This document shows, piece after piece, positions 1-8,044 of a stretch of DNA of 56,633 bases. A program made the position numbers and the translations under genes. The DNA lies in assembly GCA_031546815.1 (NCBI GenBank), contig JAVBJV010000043.1, positions 1-56,633 of the forward strand. The letters are read 5' to 3'. How positions within the stretch are numbered: position 1 is the stretch's first letter; every line of letters starts with the position of its first letter. The stretch is from JAVBJV01 sp031546815 (GTDB lineage Bacteria > Pseudomonadota > Alphaproteobacteria > Acetobacterales > Acetobacteraceae). The notes beneath the pieces are model-generated. The model was not told the DNA's origin. It saw nothing but the letters and a program-made list of their open reading frames with translations, and made no database searches.

Positions 1-262
1 CACGCCGAACACGGTCGGTGATGGAGGCGTAATCCGCCAGCCCCTGCCCCGTTCCCTGCACCGACAGATGCCCGTTCAGGCCCAGAATACGCTCGATAAT
101 ATCGTGGCGAAAACCGTTCATCACGCTCATCGAAGCGATCAACGCAAACACGCCCAGCGCAATCCCGATCAGCGAGAAGATCGCGATGATCGACACAAAG
201 CGTTCCGAGCGGCGCGCCCGCAGGTATCGCCCGGCAACCGCGCGCTCGAAAACGCCGAACAT
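1..262 (-). CDS. lolC: Lipoprotein-releasing ABC transporter permease LolC/LolE, N-terminal part (cut by window edge)
   Basis: Only the first 87 residues are inside the window. The product is an inner-membrane subunit of the Lol exporter, which extracts outer-membrane lipoproteins and hands them to LolA. The visible part begins MFGVFERAVAGRYLRARR, then a first membrane helix (SIIAIFSLIGIALGVFALIA), then SVMNGFRHDIIERILGLNGH, the typical start of the periplasmic domain of LolC/E proteins. The ATG at 262 lies just after the proS stop at 264-266, so it is the last visible member of the proS operon. LolC cannot be told from LolE on this fragment; alphaproteobacteria usually carry a single such permease gene. 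Confidence 0.85.
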   Translation of the reverse strand, partial: MFGVFERAVAGRYLRARRSERFVSIIAIFSLIGIALGVFALIASMSVMNGFRHDIIERILGLNGHLSVQGTGQGLADYASITDRVRR

Positions 263-263
263 G

Positions 264-1574
264 TCAGAGACCGATCATCTTGAACGCATCTTCGACCGAC
301 AGTTCGTGCCGTTCGCCGGTTGCGCGATGCTTCAGTTCCACCTTGCCGTTGGCAGCGCCGCGCGGACCAACGATCACGTGCCACGGATGGCCCATCAGGT
401 CGGCATCGGCGAACTTCACGCCAGCGCGTTCGGCACGGTCGTCGTACATCACGTCGCCAGCGCCGCGTGCGTAGATCTCCTCGCACATACGGTCGCACAC
501 TTCGTCGCCCTGCTTCAGGTTGAGCAGCGCGGCCTTGAACGGCGCCACGCCTTCGGGCCAGATGATCCCGGCGGCGTCGTGGCTGGCTTCAATGATGGCG
601 CCAACCATGCGCGACACGCCGATGCCGTAAGATCCCATCTCGACCGGGGTCTGTTTGCCGTCGGGGCCAGCCACCGTCATGCCCATTGGTTCGGAATACT
701 TGGTGCCGAAATAGAAGATGTGCCCCACTTCAATCCCGCGGCCTTCGCGCTTGCGTTCTTCGGGGATCTTCGCCCAGGCGGCCTCGTCGTGCTTTTCTTC
801 CGTCGCGGCGTAGCTATTGGTCATCAGCGACCACAGGCGGCCCAGATCGTCGTCCGAATACGAGAAATCGTTCGAGGTCCAGTCGATCTCTTCGAACTTC
901 GCATCATAGAACACCTGGCTCTCGCCGGTCGGTGCCAGCACGATGAATTCATGCGACAGATCGCCGCCGATCGGGCCGGTGTCCGCCACCATCGGGATTG
1001 CCTTCACGCCCAGACGCTGGAACGTGCGCAGATAGGCCAGCATCATCGTGCGATACGAACGCACCGCGCCTTCGTAGTCGCGGTCGAACGAATAGGCGTC
1101 CTTCATCAGGAATTCGCGCCCGCGCATCACGCCGAAACGTGGGCGCACTTCGTCGCGGAATTTCCACTGGATGTGATAGAGGATCTGCGGCAGGTCACGA
1201 TAAGACCGTGCGGCTTCGCGGAACAGATCGGTGATCATTTCTTCGTTTGTCGGGCCGAACAGCATCTCGCGGTCGTGACGATCCTTGATGCGCAGCATCT
1301 CGGGGCCATACGCGTCGTAGCGCCCCGACTTGCGCCACAGATCGGCCGACTGGATGACGGGCATCAGCATGTCCTGCGCGCCGGCACGGTTCTGTTCCTC
1401 GCGCACGATGCGGCTGATGTTCTGCAACACGCGCCAGCCCGTCGGCAGCCAGGCATAGATACCCGACGATGTCTGCCGCACCAGCCCCGCACGCAGCATC
1501 AGCCGGTGCGACGCAATCTGCGCTTCGGCAGGAATTTCTTTCAGAGTAGGCACAAAGCTGCGTGAGAGGCGCAT
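264..1574 (-). CDS. proS: Prolyl-tRNA synthetase, short form
   Basis: Charges tRNA-Pro with proline in the cytoplasm. The protein is 436 residues, the short form usual in alphaproteobacteria; the roughly 180-residue INS editing domain found between motifs 2 and 3 of the E. coli enzyme is absent. Class II motifs are seen: RHDREMLFGPTNEEMITDLF (motif 2 region), FRDEVRPRFGVMRGREFLMKD, and GSYGIGVSRMVGAIIE (motif 3). The C-terminal anticodon-binding domain includes WHVIVGPRGAANGKVELKHR. I chose the ATG at 1574 (MRLSRSFVPTLKE) because homologues begin there; a TTG at 1586 would add four residues. It is followed within 2 bp by the LolC/E gene. Confidence 0.96.
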   Translation of the reverse strand: MRLSRSFVPTLKEIPAEAQIASHRLMLRAGLVRQTSSGIYAWLPTGWRVLQNISRIVREEQNRAGAQDMLMPVIQSADLWRKSGRYDAYGPEMLRIKDRHDREMLFGPTNEEMITDLFREAARSYRDLPQILYHIQWKFRDEVRPRFGVMRGREFLMKDAYSFDRDYEGAVRSYRTMMLAYLRTFQRLGVKAIPMVADTGPIGGDLSHEFIVLAPTGESQVFYDAKFEEIDWTSNDFSYSDDDLGRLWSLMTNSYAATEEKHDEAAWAKIPEERKREGRGIEVGHIFYFGTKYSEPMGMTVAGPDGKQTPVEMGSYGIGVSRMVGAIIEASHDAAGIIWPEGVAPFKAALLNLKQGDEVCDRMCEEIYARGAGDVMYDDRAERAGVKFADADLMGHPWHVIVGPRGAANGKVELKHRATGERHELSVEDAFKMIGL

Positions 1575-1652
1575 GAAAACTCGCAATAACTGGAGACGGT
1601 AAAACGTGCTGGAAACTAGAACAATTCCAGCCTCGGGGAAACCCGGGATGGG

Positions 1653-1910
1653 TCAGTCGGGTAAAGCCAGTATCCCACTGCGGAAACTCAGCAGGTCCGA
1701 GTGGATAACATACCACGCCCCGGCCCACAGCACCGTCGCCAGCAGCGTGGTGGCCAGGACCTTCCGCCACATCATCGGCTTCTGCGGTGCGCCGCGCCAA
1801 CCGGAGGCTGCATCGGCTTCGGCTGCGGGGCGCGTCCCGATCGGGAGCACGACGAATAACGTCAGGCTCCAGATCAGGATGTAGAGGACGGTGCCTGTCA
1901 GCCAGCTCAT
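1653..1910 (-). CDS. DUF1467 family small membrane protein
   Basis: An 85-residue protein with two hydrophobic segments (about residues 4-24 and 50-70). It begins MSWLTGTVLYILIWSLTLF and carries VVLPIGTRP, the signature of the DUF1467 family, which in alphaproteobacteria typically lies between RNase J and ProS genes as here. The function is unknown. It starts 3 bp after the rnj stop, so the two are very probably co-transcribed. An inner-membrane location is inferred from the hydrophobic segments. Confidence 0.85.
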   Translation of the reverse strand: MSWLTGTVLYILIWSLTLFVVLPIGTRPAAEADAASGWRGAPQKPMMWRKVLATTLLATVLWAGAWYVIHSDLLSFRSGILALPD

Positions 1911-1913
1911 CGG

Positions 1914-3560
1914 TTACACGCGCAACAGATGCACATCAACCAGCGGGCGCTTCTGCAACCGCTTGCCCAGCGCACGACGGAGCGAGATACGCGCCATCTC
2001 GGCCAGCGCATCGTCGTCGCGGCGCACGGGGCCGGGAAGATCGGCAATCGCGGCGGTCAGTTCACGCACCACCAGCGCGATCTCGGGCGCACCGGGTTCG
2101 TACAGGCCCGGCGCGGAGATACGCGGCGTGCCGACAACCTGCCCGCCCTCGTCCACCGCCAGACTGGCGACGACAAGGCCGTTGAACAGCATCCGCTTGC
2201 GGGCAGACAGCAACGCACCACCCAGCGGCACCAGACGATTGCCATCCAGCACCAGACGGCCCGTGGGCGCGCTGTCGGTGATCTCGGCATGGTTGGGCGT
2301 AAGCGTGACGAGGTCCCCATCTTCCACCAGCAACGGCGTGACCTGCATCGCGCGCGCCAGCTCGGCGTGTTCGGACAGGTGGCGCCATTCGCCGTGCACG
2401 GGGATCGCGATCTTCGGGCGCACCAGCCGATACAGATGGCGCAATTCGTCGCGCGCCGGATGGCCCGAGACATGCACCATGTGATCGGCATCGGTCATCA
2501 CGCGCACGCCGCAGCGTGTCAGGTTGTCCTGCACCTTGCCGATGGCGCGTTCATTGCCGGGGATCATGCGCGACGAGAAGATCACCGTATCGCCCTCGCC
2601 CAGCGCAATGTGCGGATGATTGTCGGACGCGATGCGTGCCAGTGCGGAACGCGGTTCACCCTGGCTGCCAGTGCAGATCAGCAGCAGGTTTTCATCGTGC
2701 ACCGAATTGGCGTCGTCCTCGTCGAGGAATTCCGGCACATCCTTCAGATACCCGCAATCGCGCGCGGCGGTCGTCATGTTGCGCAGGCTGCGGCCGACGA
2801 TGGCCACGTGGCGTCCAGCGGCCTGAGCGGCCTTGGCGATGGTTTCCACACGCGCCAGATTGGTCGCGAAACACGTCACCGCGATGCGGCCCTTCATGTC
2901 GCGGATCAGCGGGAGCATGCTGCGGCGGACATCGGCCTCGGACCCCGAAGTGCCCTCCACCAGCGCGTTGGTGGAATCGCACACCATCGCCAGCACGCCT
3001 TCATCGCCCAGCGCCTTCAGCGCGTCTTCGTCGGTCGGCGGGCCGAGCATCGGCTGCGGGTCGAGCTTCCAGTCGCCGGTGTGCAGCACCGTGCCGTGCG
3101 GCGTGCGGATGGCCAGCATCTGCGCTTCCGGGATCGAATGCGCGGCGCGGATGAACTGCAGATCGAATGGCGGGATCGAGAACCGGCCACCCGGCTCAAT
3201 CACGTGCAGCGGCACTTCATCGAGCAGCATCGCTTCCGACAGCTTGCGCCGCAGTACCGCCATGGTGAACGGCGTTGCATACACAGGGCAGCGTAGTTGC
3301 CGCCACAGATGCGCAACCGCACCCACGTGGTCTTCGTGCGCGTGCGTGATCACCAGCCCCTTCAGCTTGTCGCGGCGGTCGGCGATGAAAGCCGGATCGG
3401 GCATCATCACTTCCACTTCGGGCAGTTCGGGGCCACCAAAGCCAATGCCGCAATCAACCGCCAGCCAGGCGCCGTCGCAGCGATACAGATTCAAATTCAT
3501 GCCGATCTCGCCGGTCCCGCCCAAAGGCAGGAATGCGAAATCGCCGGTCGCGTCGTTCAT
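1914..3560 (-). CDS. rnj: Ribonuclease J
   Basis: A 548-residue metallo-beta-lactamase/beta-CASP ribonuclease with 5'-to-3' exonuclease and endonuclease activity in RNA maturation and decay. The N-terminal lactamase fold holds the zinc motif THAHEDH at residues 72-78 and LAVDCGIGFG near residue 33. The beta-CASP part includes VCDSTNA and FATNLARVETIAKAAQAAGR; IPVHGEWRHLSEHAELAR is the later histidine motif. The ATG at 3560 overlaps the coaX stop (TGATG), so the two are translationally coupled. Length and motifs are normal for the alphaproteobacterial enzyme. Confidence 0.96.
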   Translation of the reverse strand: MNDATGDFAFLPLGGTGEIGMNLNLYRCDGAWLAVDCGIGFGGPELPEVEVMMPDPAFIADRRDKLKGLVITHAHEDHVGAVAHLWRQLRCPVYATPFTMAVLRRKLSEAMLLDEVPLHVIEPGGRFSIPPFDLQFIRAAHSIPEAQMLAIRTPHGTVLHTGDWKLDPQPMLGPPTDEDALKALGDEGVLAMVCDSTNALVEGTSGSEADVRRSMLPLIRDMKGRIAVTCFATNLARVETIAKAAQAAGRHVAIVGRSLRNMTTAARDCGYLKDVPEFLDEDDANSVHDENLLLICTGSQGEPRSALARIASDNHPHIALGEGDTVIFSSRMIPGNERAIGKVQDNLTRCGVRVMTDADHMVHVSGHPARDELRHLYRLVRPKIAIPVHGEWRHLSEHAELARAMQVTPLLVEDGDLVTLTPNHAEITDSAPTGRLVLDGNRLVPLGGALLSARKRMLFNGLVVASLAVDEGGQVVGTPRISAPGLYEPGAPEIALVVRELTAAIADLPGPVRRDDDALAEMARISLRRALGKRLQKRPLVDVHLLRV

Positions 3561-4369
3561 CAATCCCTATCAATCAGTCGCGCACGGTCGCGCGACAAAA
3601 CGGGCACGGGGTTGCGCCCGGCCAACATACGTAGTCCTTCGAGTGTAATATCCGGATCGACATGGTCGATGATCGCGGTGCCTTCATTGAACAGCGGTGC
3701 CAGGCCACCCGTGCCAACCACCTTCAGCGGCTTGCCATATTCACCACGAATGCGGTTCACCAACCCTTCGATCAGCCCGACATAGCCCCAGAAAATCCCC
3801 GACTGCATGGCCGGGATCGTCGAACGCCCAATCACCGATTGCGGCCGACCAATCCCGATGCGCGGTAGACGCGCGGCGGCCTTGTGCAGCGCCTCGATCG
3901 ACAGGTTTACACCCGGCGCGATGACGCCCCCCATATAAGCCCCGTCGCGGTCCACAACATCGAATGTGGTGGCGGTGCCGAAGTCGATCACGATCAGCGG
4001 TCCGCCGTAGATCTCGTGCGCTGCCAGGGCATTCAGCAGACGGTCGGCACCGACTTCCGACGGGTTGTCGACACGGATATCAAACCCCCAATGCAAGGCG
4101 GAACGCGTGATCAGCGGCTCGACATCGAACCAGTCGCGGCAGAGGCGGCGCAAATGATACAGCGCCGCCGGCACCACGGTGCCGAGCACGGCGCGTTCAA
4201 TGTCCGACACTTTCAGACCGCTGTGCTGTAACAGCATCAGCAGCCAGACGGCGTATTCGTCCGACGTGCGCTGGTCGTCCGTCGCGATGCGCCAGATCCC
4301 GCGCCAAGTTTTTCCATCGTGAACAGCAAACACGATATTGGTGTTGCCTGCATCAACTACCAACAGCAT
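3560..4369 (-). CDS. coaX: Type III pantothenate kinase
   Basis: Catalyses the first step of coenzyme A synthesis, ATP-dependent phosphorylation of pantothenate. This 269-residue protein has the ASKHA-fold landmarks of CoaX: DAGNTN at residues 6-11 (phosphate binding), GADRLLNALAAHEIYGGPL, VIDFGTATTFDVV, and YMGGVIAPGVNLSIEAL. The start at 4369 (MLLVVDAGNTN) is set by homology and overlaps the birA stop by one base. An in-frame extension further upstream only reads through birA in another frame and is not coding. Gene order birA-coaX-rnj is common in alphaproteobacteria. Confidence 0.96.
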   Translation of the reverse strand: MLLVVDAGNTNIVFAVHDGKTWRGIWRIATDDQRTSDEYAVWLLMLLQHSGLKVSDIERAVLGTVVPAALYHLRRLCRDWFDVEPLITRSALHWGFDIRVDNPSEVGADRLLNALAAHEIYGGPLIVIDFGTATTFDVVDRDGAYMGGVIAPGVNLSIEALHKAAARLPRIGIGRPQSVIGRSTIPAMQSGIFWGYVGLIEGLVNRIRGEYGKPLKVVGTGGLAPLFNEGTAIIDHVDPDITLEGLRMLAGRNPVPVLSRDRARLIDRD

Positions 4370-5076
4370 CAGAGGATCTCCCCGGAAGCAAATTCCTTGA
4401 TCGTTCCATCCATATCGAGCAGCAGCGTACCACGTGCCGACAGACCATGGAACCGCCCAGATACCTGCGCGCCGCCCGATGTTATACGCAATTCCGTGCC
4501 CTGTGGGTGAGCCTGTTTCAGCCAGGCATCCCGAATGGGCGCAAACCCATCCTGTTCGAGCACGCGTTGCCGGGCGCTGAAGCAGTCCAGATAACCCCGC
4601 GCGAATGCCTCGGGCACGGGCGCATCCGGCCCCACGCACGCCGTCCGCCGCCCCGGCACTTCCGGCGCGTGGCGCAGATTCACCCCAACCCCGATCACCA
4701 GCCAGTCGAGCGTATGATCCGGGCGTGTGGACGCTTCGCACAGAATGCCAGACAGTTTCGCGCCATCGCGCAGCACATCGTTCGGCCATTTCAGCGATAG
4801 GCCCTGCGGCACATGCGGCAACAGCGCATCCACCAGCGACACCGCCGCCATCAGCCCCCATTCGCCCAGTCGCGCAACCGGCATGTCCGGGCGCACCAGA
4901 AACGACAGATACAGATTACCTTGAGGCGCCACCCACCCACGCCCATGCGTGCCGCGGCCGGCGGTCTGTGTACGGGCAAGAACGGCGAGCCCATCAGGCT
5001 CGCCGTTCTTTGCCGCCGCAACACAGATATCCGATGTCGAGGTCAGGCTCTCGTGAACCTGAAGCCGCCAGATCAC
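4369..5076 (-). CDS. birA: Biotin--[acetyl-CoA-carboxylase] ligase
   Basis: Attaches biotin to the carrier subunit of acetyl-CoA carboxylase. Motifs seen: QTAGRGTHGRGWVAPQGN (biotinyl-adenylate loop), SLKWPNDVLRDGAKLSGILCE, and DWLVIGVGVNLRHAP. There is no N-terminal helix-turn-helix domain, so it should not act as a repressor. I propose the GTG at 5076 (VIWRLQVHESLTSTSD), five bases after the nuoN stop, giving 235 residues. An ATG at 5121 would give 250 residues but overlaps nuoN by 41 bases. It sits at the end of the nuo operon. Confidence 0.92.
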   Translation of the reverse strand: MIWRLQVHESLTSTSDICVAAAKNGEPDGLAVLARTQTAGRGTHGRGWVAPQGNLYLSFLVRPDMPVARLGEWGLMAAVSLVDALLPHVPQGLSLKWPNDVLRDGAKLSGILCEASTRPDHTLDWLVIGVGVNLRHAPEVPGRRTACVGPDAPVPEAFARGYLDCFSARQRVLEQDGFAPIRDAWLKQAHPQGTELRITSGGAQVSGRFHGLSARGTLLLDMDGTIKEFASGEIL

Positions 5077-5080
5077 CGGA

Positions 5081-6517
5081 TCACGCCGCAAACAGAGCTT
5101 TCGCCGCTGCCCCTGCCGCATCGACCAGCGGTGCCGGCAACAGGAAGAAGAAGCAGGTTACCAACCCGGTCACGGCTGCCAGCAAGGTCAGGCTGGGCGC
5201 ACGTGCGTCGAACCCTTCGCCGGCCGGCGCTTCGAAATACATCACCTTGATAATGCGCAGGTAGTAGTAGGCACCCACCACCGATGCGAGCACGCCGACA
5301 ACGGCCAGCGTCCACATACCCGCCTGCACGGCGGCCAGGAACACATACAGCTTGCCGAAGAAGCCCGACAGCGGCGGAATACCAGCCATCGACAGCATGA
5401 AGATGGTCAGCCCCAGCGCCAGACCGGGTTCGCTGCGCGCAATACCCGACAGGTCCGAGATCTGCTCAACCGCCTTGCCACGCCGGCGCATCGCCGCGAT
5501 GCAGGCAAACGCACCCGCGTTCATCACGACATACAGCGCCACATACACCAGCACACCGCGCACGCCAGCTTCGGTATTGGTCGCCAGGCCGATCAGCGCA
5601 TAACCCATGTGACCGATCGACGAATACGCCATCAGCCGCTTGATGTTGGTCTGGCCCATCGCCGCCAGCGCCCCCAGCAGCATCGACGCGATCGAGACGA
5701 TCACGATCAGCTGCTGCCACTGCCCGACCATGTGGCCGAACGGTTCCACCAGCACGCGCAGGAATAGGCCCACTGCCGCCACTTTCGGCGCCGAGGCAAA
5801 GAACGCTGTCACCGGTGTCGGCGCGCCTTCGTAAACGTCGGGTGTCCACATATGGAACGGCACGGCGCTGATTTTGAAGCACAGCCCCGCCACCACGAAC
5901 ACGATGCCCACCACCAGGCCGACCGGCGGCTGATGGTTCATCGCCTGCGCGATGCGCGTGAAGCTGGTGGTGCCCGCAAAGCCATAGATCAGCGAGATCC
6001 CATACAGCAGCAAACCGGACGCCAGCGCCCCCAACACGAAATACTTCAGCCCGGCTTCGCTGGACCGCGCAGAGTCACGGTTGAACGCCGCGATCACATA
6101 CAACGCCAGCGACTGCAGCTCGAGCCCCAGATACAGCGTCATCATGTCGTTCGCCGACACCATGATCAGCATGCCGACAACGCTGAACAGCACCAGCACG
6201 GGATATTCGAACCGGGCGATGCCTTCCTTGGCGTTGAAGTCGAGCGAGATCACCAGCGCCATCGCAGCGGCCACCAGCACCAGGATCTTCACGAACCGGC
6301 CGAAGCCGTCGTTCACCCACAGCCCGTTAAACGCGTTGCCATCGGCCCCGCCCAGCAACAGCACGCCAACCAGAAGGAACGCACCAATCACCAGCATGGT
6401 TGCCAGCGTGCTGCTGTCCTTCTTCATGAACGCGCCGATCATCAGGATCAGCATCCCCGCGCACGCCAACGCCAGTTCCGGCAGCGCGAGAGTCCAGTTC
6501 ATCATGCTCATGCTCAT
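5081..6517 (-). CDS. nuoN: NADH-quinone oxidoreductase subunit N
   Basis: Antiporter-like membrane subunit of respiratory complex I, 478 residues with about 14 predicted helices. Typical stretches are DMMTLYLGLELQSLALYVIA, KISAVPFHMWTPDVYEGAPT and GIPPLSGFFGKLYVF; the central lysines and conserved Glu of the proton channel lie within these. Its ATG overlaps the nuoM stop (ATGA). It is the last gene of the 14-gene nuo set, and birA follows after five bases. Confidence 0.97.
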   Translation of the reverse strand: MSMSMMNWTLALPELALACAGMLILMIGAFMKKDSSTLATMLVIGAFLLVGVLLLGGADGNAFNGLWVNDGFGRFVKILVLVAAAMALVISLDFNAKEGIARFEYPVLVLFSVVGMLIMVSANDMMTLYLGLELQSLALYVIAAFNRDSARSSEAGLKYFVLGALASGLLLYGISLIYGFAGTTSFTRIAQAMNHQPPVGLVVGIVFVVAGLCFKISAVPFHMWTPDVYEGAPTPVTAFFASAPKVAAVGLFLRVLVEPFGHMVGQWQQLIVIVSIASMLLGALAAMGQTNIKRLMAYSSIGHMGYALIGLATNTEAGVRGVLVYVALYVVMNAGAFACIAAMRRRGKAVEQISDLSGIARSEPGLALGLTIFMLSMAGIPPLSGFFGKLYVFLAAVQAGMWTLAVVGVLASVVGAYYYLRIIKVMYFEAPAGEGFDARAPSLTLLAAVTGLVTCFFFLLPAPLVDAAGAAAKALFAA

Positions 6518-8037
6518 CGCGGCAGCTCCATCACCAGGCGCGACCCGCCGGATATCGACATCTGATGCTGCTGCACCATCGCCGAGACCGAGGCATCAAA
6601 GAAACGCGTAAACGACGACGGGTAGATCCCCATCCACAGCGTCAGCAGGATCAGCGGTACGAACACCGCAATTTCACGCGCCGACAGGTCCTGGATGAAC
6701 TTCAGATCCGGCTTCGTCAGCTTGCCGAACACCACGCGGCGATACAGGTAGAGCATATAGCACGCCCCCAGGATCATCCCCGTGCCCGACAGCAGCGCCA
6801 GCCAGAACGAGACCTTGTACGCCCCAACCAGCACCAGGAATTCACCCACGAACCCAGCCGTACCCGGCAGCCCGATGGACGCCATGGTGAACAGCATGAA
6901 GAACGCCGCATACGCCGGCATACGCTTGGCCAGACCGCCGTAACGGTTGATCTCGCGCGAATGTATGCGGTCGTAGACTACGCCCACGCACAGGAACAAC
7001 GCGCCCGAGACCACACCATGCGCCAGCATCTGGAACAGCGCGCCCTGGATACCCTGCACATTGAAAGTGAAGATCCCGATCGTCACCAGCCCCATATGGG
7101 CCACCGACGAATAGGCGATCAGCTTCTTCATGTCCTCCTGCGCCAGCGCGACCAGCGAGGTGTAGATCACTGCAATGATCGACAGCGCGAAGATCATCGG
7201 CGCAAAGAATTCGCTCGCATGCGGCAGCATCGGCACCGAGAAGCGCAGGAACCCGTAAGCCCCCATCTTCAGCAGCACACCGGCCAGAATGACCGAACCC
7301 GCGGTCGGCGCTTCCACGTGCGCATCCGGCAGCCAGGTATGCACCGGCCACATCGGCACCTTCACCGCGAAGGACGCGAAGAACGCCAGGAACAGCCAGG
7401 TCTGGATCTTCGGGTCGAACGCCGTGCGGATCAGCACGGTGATGTCGGTGGTGCCTGCTTCACGCCACATGAAGATCAGCGCCAGCAGCATCAGCACCGA
7501 ACCCAGCAGCGTGTAGAGGAAGAACTTGTACGCCGCATACACACGACGCACCCCGCCCCAGATCCCGATGATGAGGAACATCGGGATCAGAACGGCCTCG
7601 AAGAACATGTAGAAGACCACGAAGTCGAGCGCGCAGAACATCCCGACCATCATCGTCTCGAGGATCAGGAACGCGATCATGTATTCACGCACGCGGTTCT
7701 GGATCGCCTCCCACGAGGCGAGGATGCAGATCGGCGTCAGGGCCGTGGACAGCAGCACGAACAGGACCGAGATCCCATCCACGCCCATCCGGTAACCCAC
7801 CCCGAATTCAGGCAGCCAGTCGATGGATTCCACGAACTGGAATCCGGGCTGCGCGACATCGAAGCGGACCCACAACATCAGGGACAGGACGAAAACAATC
7901 AGCGACGTCCACAACGCGACCCAGCGTGCGTTGGCAGCCACCGCCTTCTCATCGCCACGGGCGAACATGAGAATGGCAGCACCAACCAGAGGCAACCAGG
8001 TCAGCAGAGACAGCAGGGGAAAGCCGACGGCGTTCAT
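6514..8037 (-). CDS. nuoM: NADH-quinone oxidoreductase subunit M
   Basis: Second antiporter-like proton-pumping subunit of complex I, 507 residues and strongly hydrophobic. Conserved segments include GVDGISVLFVLLS, FYMFFEAVLIPMFLIIGIWGG, KVPMWPVHTWLPDAHVEAPT, and YSSVAHMGLVTIGIF. The ATG at 8037 (MNAVGFPLLSLLTWLP) is preferred over an upstream in-frame start at 8082 that would overlap nuoL by 38 bases. Confidence 0.97.
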   Translation of the reverse strand: MNAVGFPLLSLLTWLPLVGAAILMFARGDEKAVAANARWVALWTSLIVFVLSLMLWVRFDVAQPGFQFVESIDWLPEFGVGYRMGVDGISVLFVLLSTALTPICILASWEAIQNRVREYMIAFLILETMMVGMFCALDFVVFYMFFEAVLIPMFLIIGIWGGVRRVYAAYKFFLYTLLGSVLMLLALIFMWREAGTTDITVLIRTAFDPKIQTWLFLAFFASFAVKVPMWPVHTWLPDAHVEAPTAGSVILAGVLLKMGAYGFLRFSVPMLPHASEFFAPMIFALSIIAVIYTSLVALAQEDMKKLIAYSSVAHMGLVTIGIFTFNVQGIQGALFQMLAHGVVSGALFLCVGVVYDRIHSREINRYGGLAKRMPAYAAFFMLFTMASIGLPGTAGFVGEFLVLVGAYKVSFWLALLSGTGMILGACYMLYLYRRVVFGKLTKPDLKFIQDLSAREIAVFVPLILLTLWMGIYPSSFTRFFDASVSAMVQQHQMSISGGSRLVMELPR

Positions 8038-8044
8038 GGGCGTC

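Noticed and set aside
3560..4861. A 433-codon version of the coaX frame
   Set aside because: The first 164 codons lie over birA in another frame and have no CoaX similarity; the real start is at 4369.
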